Origin: an uncultured Clostridia bacterium
Lineage (GTDB): Bacteria; Bacillota; Clostridia; Oscillospirales; Ruminococcaceae
Direction of reading: 5' to 3'
Assembly: GCA_947177695.1 (NCBI GenBank)
Contig: CAMWVO010000092.1
Coordinates: 1-7,055, forward strand
Length of the DNA: 7,055 bases
Below, piece by piece: positions 5,906 through 7,055 of this stretch. The translations under genes and the position numbers were made by a program. Below the pieces are notes generated by a model. It saw only the letters and a list, made by a program, of their open reading frames with translations. It was not told where the DNA came from and ran no database searches. Position 1 is the first letter of the stretch. Each line of letters begins with the position of its first letter.

Positions 5906-5967
5906 ACCCATACGTCAAAGACACACGCCCCTCAAACGTGCCTGTCTGCCTATTCCAGCACACTCGC
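5884..5967 (-). tRNA. tRNA-Leu (anticodon GAG)
   Basis: The 84-base gene includes an encoded CCA. The acceptor stem pairs GCGAGTG with TACTCGC (last pair G-T), with discriminator A. The anticodon stem CACGT/GCGTG holds the loop TTGAGGG, giving anticodon GAG, which reads CUC and CUU leucine codons. A variable arm with GTC-TTT-GAC pairing is the class II feature expected for tRNA-Leu. The T arm is ATGGG-TTCAAGT-CCCAT. The gene is intact in spite of serving as integration target. Confidence 0.96.
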
Positions 5968-5995
5968 ATACTTTAGAAATCTTAACGACTTATTT

Positions 5996-6024
5996 ATTAT
6001 ATCACATTACTTCGGCACTGTCAA
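5996..6024 (-). promoter_or_regulatory. Consensus sigma-A promoter of tRNA-Leu
   Basis: On the minus strand, TTGACA (6019-6024) and TATAAT (5996-6001) are both perfect consensus and 17 bp apart. Transcription should start near 5989, giving about a 22-base leader before the tRNA 5' end at 5967. Confidence 0.92.
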
Positions 6025-6078
6025 GCTTTTTAAAAAATTTTTTGTGAATTTTTTATTAATCTTTCGTCAGACATCAGA

Positions 6079-6897
6079 TTATGCTTCAAAACAACGTGAT
6101 ATGTACGCCGCAACGCTGTCATCATTGTTGCTGCCGATTATTGCGTCGGCGATCGCTTTCAGTTCTGGGGCGGCGTTTGACACGGCACAGCACTCATCCG
6201 AAGCTTCAAACAACGGGATATCGTTTATTCCGTCGCCGAATACAACAAGCCTGTCACACCCAAGCAGTTCTTTCAGCTGAACTGCCGCATTGGCTTTTGT
6301 CGCCGCTTTCGGCAGTATCTCCAGCCATTGATCGCCGCTGTATATATCATTGCTGTAAACACAGTAGTAGTGTTTTTTTAGTTTCTCGTATGCTTCCGAC
6401 ATAGTTCCCGCACCGTCAATGCAAGTGAAGTAAAACGGTTCTCCGTCAAGCATACCGATTTCACCCGAAAGCGGACGGTGACGGGGATCTCCTTTCCGCG
6501 TATCGAGAAAATCCCGCATACCCCTTGTCAGTCTTTGAGGTATGTAGGAAAATTTTTCAGTACCGTCAATAATGGAGTATACCAGCGGGTCAATGCCAAA
6601 TTCTGCTAACGTTTGAAAAATATCCTCAGCCTGTCCCGATGAAAAAATATTTTTTACAAGCTTTTCACCGCTCTGACTGTCGACTATAAACACACCGTTG
6701 TTCACGATTACAGGCGTTTTCACATCAAGACCCGCCGTTACCTTTTTGGCGGTGATAAGCGAACGTGCGGTCGCATAAGTAAACAGCAGACCATGCTCGG
6801 AAAGCCTGTTCAGTGTTTCAAAGCTTTTGCGGGAAACGAACTGACCGCTTGTCAGCAGCGTGCCGTCGAGATCGGAAATGTAAAGTGTTTTTTGCAT
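6079..6897 (-). CDS. Cof-type HAD-IIB family phosphatase
   Basis: A 272-residue cytoplasmic phosphatase of the HAD superfamily, Cof subtype, which removes phosphate from small metabolites such as sugar phosphates or cofactors; the exact substrate cannot be read from sequence. All four HAD motifs are present: motif I DLDGTLL with Asp9 (nucleophile) and Asp11, motif II Thr43 in FTYATARS, motif III probably Lys201 in PKAATKANAA, and motif IV GDGIND with Asp222 and Asp226 for magnesium. The insert between motifs II and III is the C2 cap that defines subclass IIB. Length is normal. GGAGGT lies eight bases before the ATG and fixes the start. It is a host gene beside the tRNA, with a less AT-rich composition than the element genes, and transcribed toward the tRNA. 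Confidence 0.93.
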   Translation of the reverse strand: MQKTLYISDLDGTLLTSGQFVSRKSFETLNRLSEHGLLFTYATARSLITAKKVTAGLDVKTPVIVNNGVFIVDSQSGEKLVKNIFSSGQAEDIFQTLAEFGIDPLVYSIIDGTEKFSYIPQRLTRGMRDFLDTRKGDPRHRPLSGEIGMLDGEPFYFTCIDGAGTMSEAYEKLKKHYYCVYSNDIYSGDQWLEILPKAATKANAAVQLKELLGCDRLVVFGDGINDIPLFEASDECCAVSNAAPELKAIADAIIGSNNDDSVAAYISRCFEA

Positions 6898-6916
6898 ACA
6901 GTATACCTCCGAGATA

Positions 6917-6945
6917 ATTTTAGCAGATTACGCACTTGTTGTCAA
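6917..6945 (-). promoter_or_regulatory. Predicted promoter of the HAD phosphatase gene
   Basis: On the minus strand, TTGACA (6940-6945) and TAAAAT (6917-6922) are 17 bp apart, close to consensus. The expected start near 6910-6915 falls at or just before the ribosome binding site (6904-6911), so the leader would be unusually short. Confidence 0.6.
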
Positions 6946-6998
6946 GCTGTATTAAATATACGGAAATCAATTACGCAGGTAAATTTTGATTTAGCGCA

Positions 6999-7048
6999 CG
7001 AACTGTCGGGACGCTCAGGCGGCGTAGCCGCCGACTCAAAAAAGTTCG
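6999..7048. repeat. GC-rich foldable intergenic sequence
   Basis: CGAACT at 6999-7004 pairs with AGTTCG at 7043-7048. Directly inside, GTCGG at 7005-7009 can pair with CCGAC at 7031-7035. A strong competing hairpin is GGCGGC at 7018-7023 with GCCGCC at 7027-7032 around GTA. The segment is much richer in GC than its surroundings. It may be a dispersed palindromic repeat, an RNA structure or a terminator of the next gene; the window ends seven bases later. Confidence 0.5.
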
Positions 7049-7055
7049 CCAGCCT

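Noticed and set aside
6026..6060. AT-only inverted repeat (AAAAAATT with AATTTTTT) as terminator of the HAD gene
   Set aside because: A stem with only A-T pairs is too weak to call a terminator, and runs of A and T give such symmetry by chance.
6044..6404. Plus-strand open frames across the HAD gene
   Set aside because: They are antisense shadows of a gene with all HAD catalytic motifs and a proper ribosome binding site.

Overview
The window looks like low-GC Firmicute DNA, most likely a gut-type Clostridia genome. The reasons are the AT-rich genes, strong AGGAGG-type ribosome binding sites, consensus sigma-A promoters and Clostridia-like protein sequences. It shows the right-hand end of an integrative genetic element inserted at the 3' end of a tRNA-Leu(GAG) gene, followed by ordinary chromosome. 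The genus cannot be fixed from the sequence alone.

Layout: (1) 1-336 is the 3' end of an unrecognised open frame that closes with a clear intrinsic terminator. (2) 337-683 has no gene. It is rich in paired inverted repeats, with two-by-two TGTCAG/CTGACA boxes placed symmetrically about position 487, and is a candidate replication or nicking origin for the next gene. (3) 684-4138 is a replication module: a rolling-circle-type initiator, a 207-residue protein I do not recognise, and a D5/P4-type SF3 helicase whose start overlaps the unknown gene. (4) 4157-5762 is the recombination module: a small excisionase-like winged-helix protein and a complete Tn916/lambda-type tyrosine integrase. The integrase promoter region lies inside a perfect 10-bp inverted repeat. 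(5) 5763-5883 holds helically phased AATGGG repeats (candidate integrase arm sites) and a hairpin terminator that serves the tRNA. (6) 5884-5967 is an intact tRNA-Leu on the minus strand with a perfect TTGACA-17-TATAAT promoter. (7) 6079-6897 (minus) is a Cof-type HAD phosphatase that belongs to the host. (8) The last 60 bases form a GC-rich, highly foldable sequence cut by the window edge.

How the parts fit: integrase and excisionase would move the element in and out of the tRNA gene. The initiator would nick the upstream repeat region and the SF3 helicase would unwind DNA, so the excised circle could copy itself. No capsid, conjugation, relaxase-coupling or toxin genes are visible, so the visible part resembles an integrative plasmid, a mobilisable element or a phage satellite. 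The left attachment site is not in the window, so cargo or transfer genes may lie further left.
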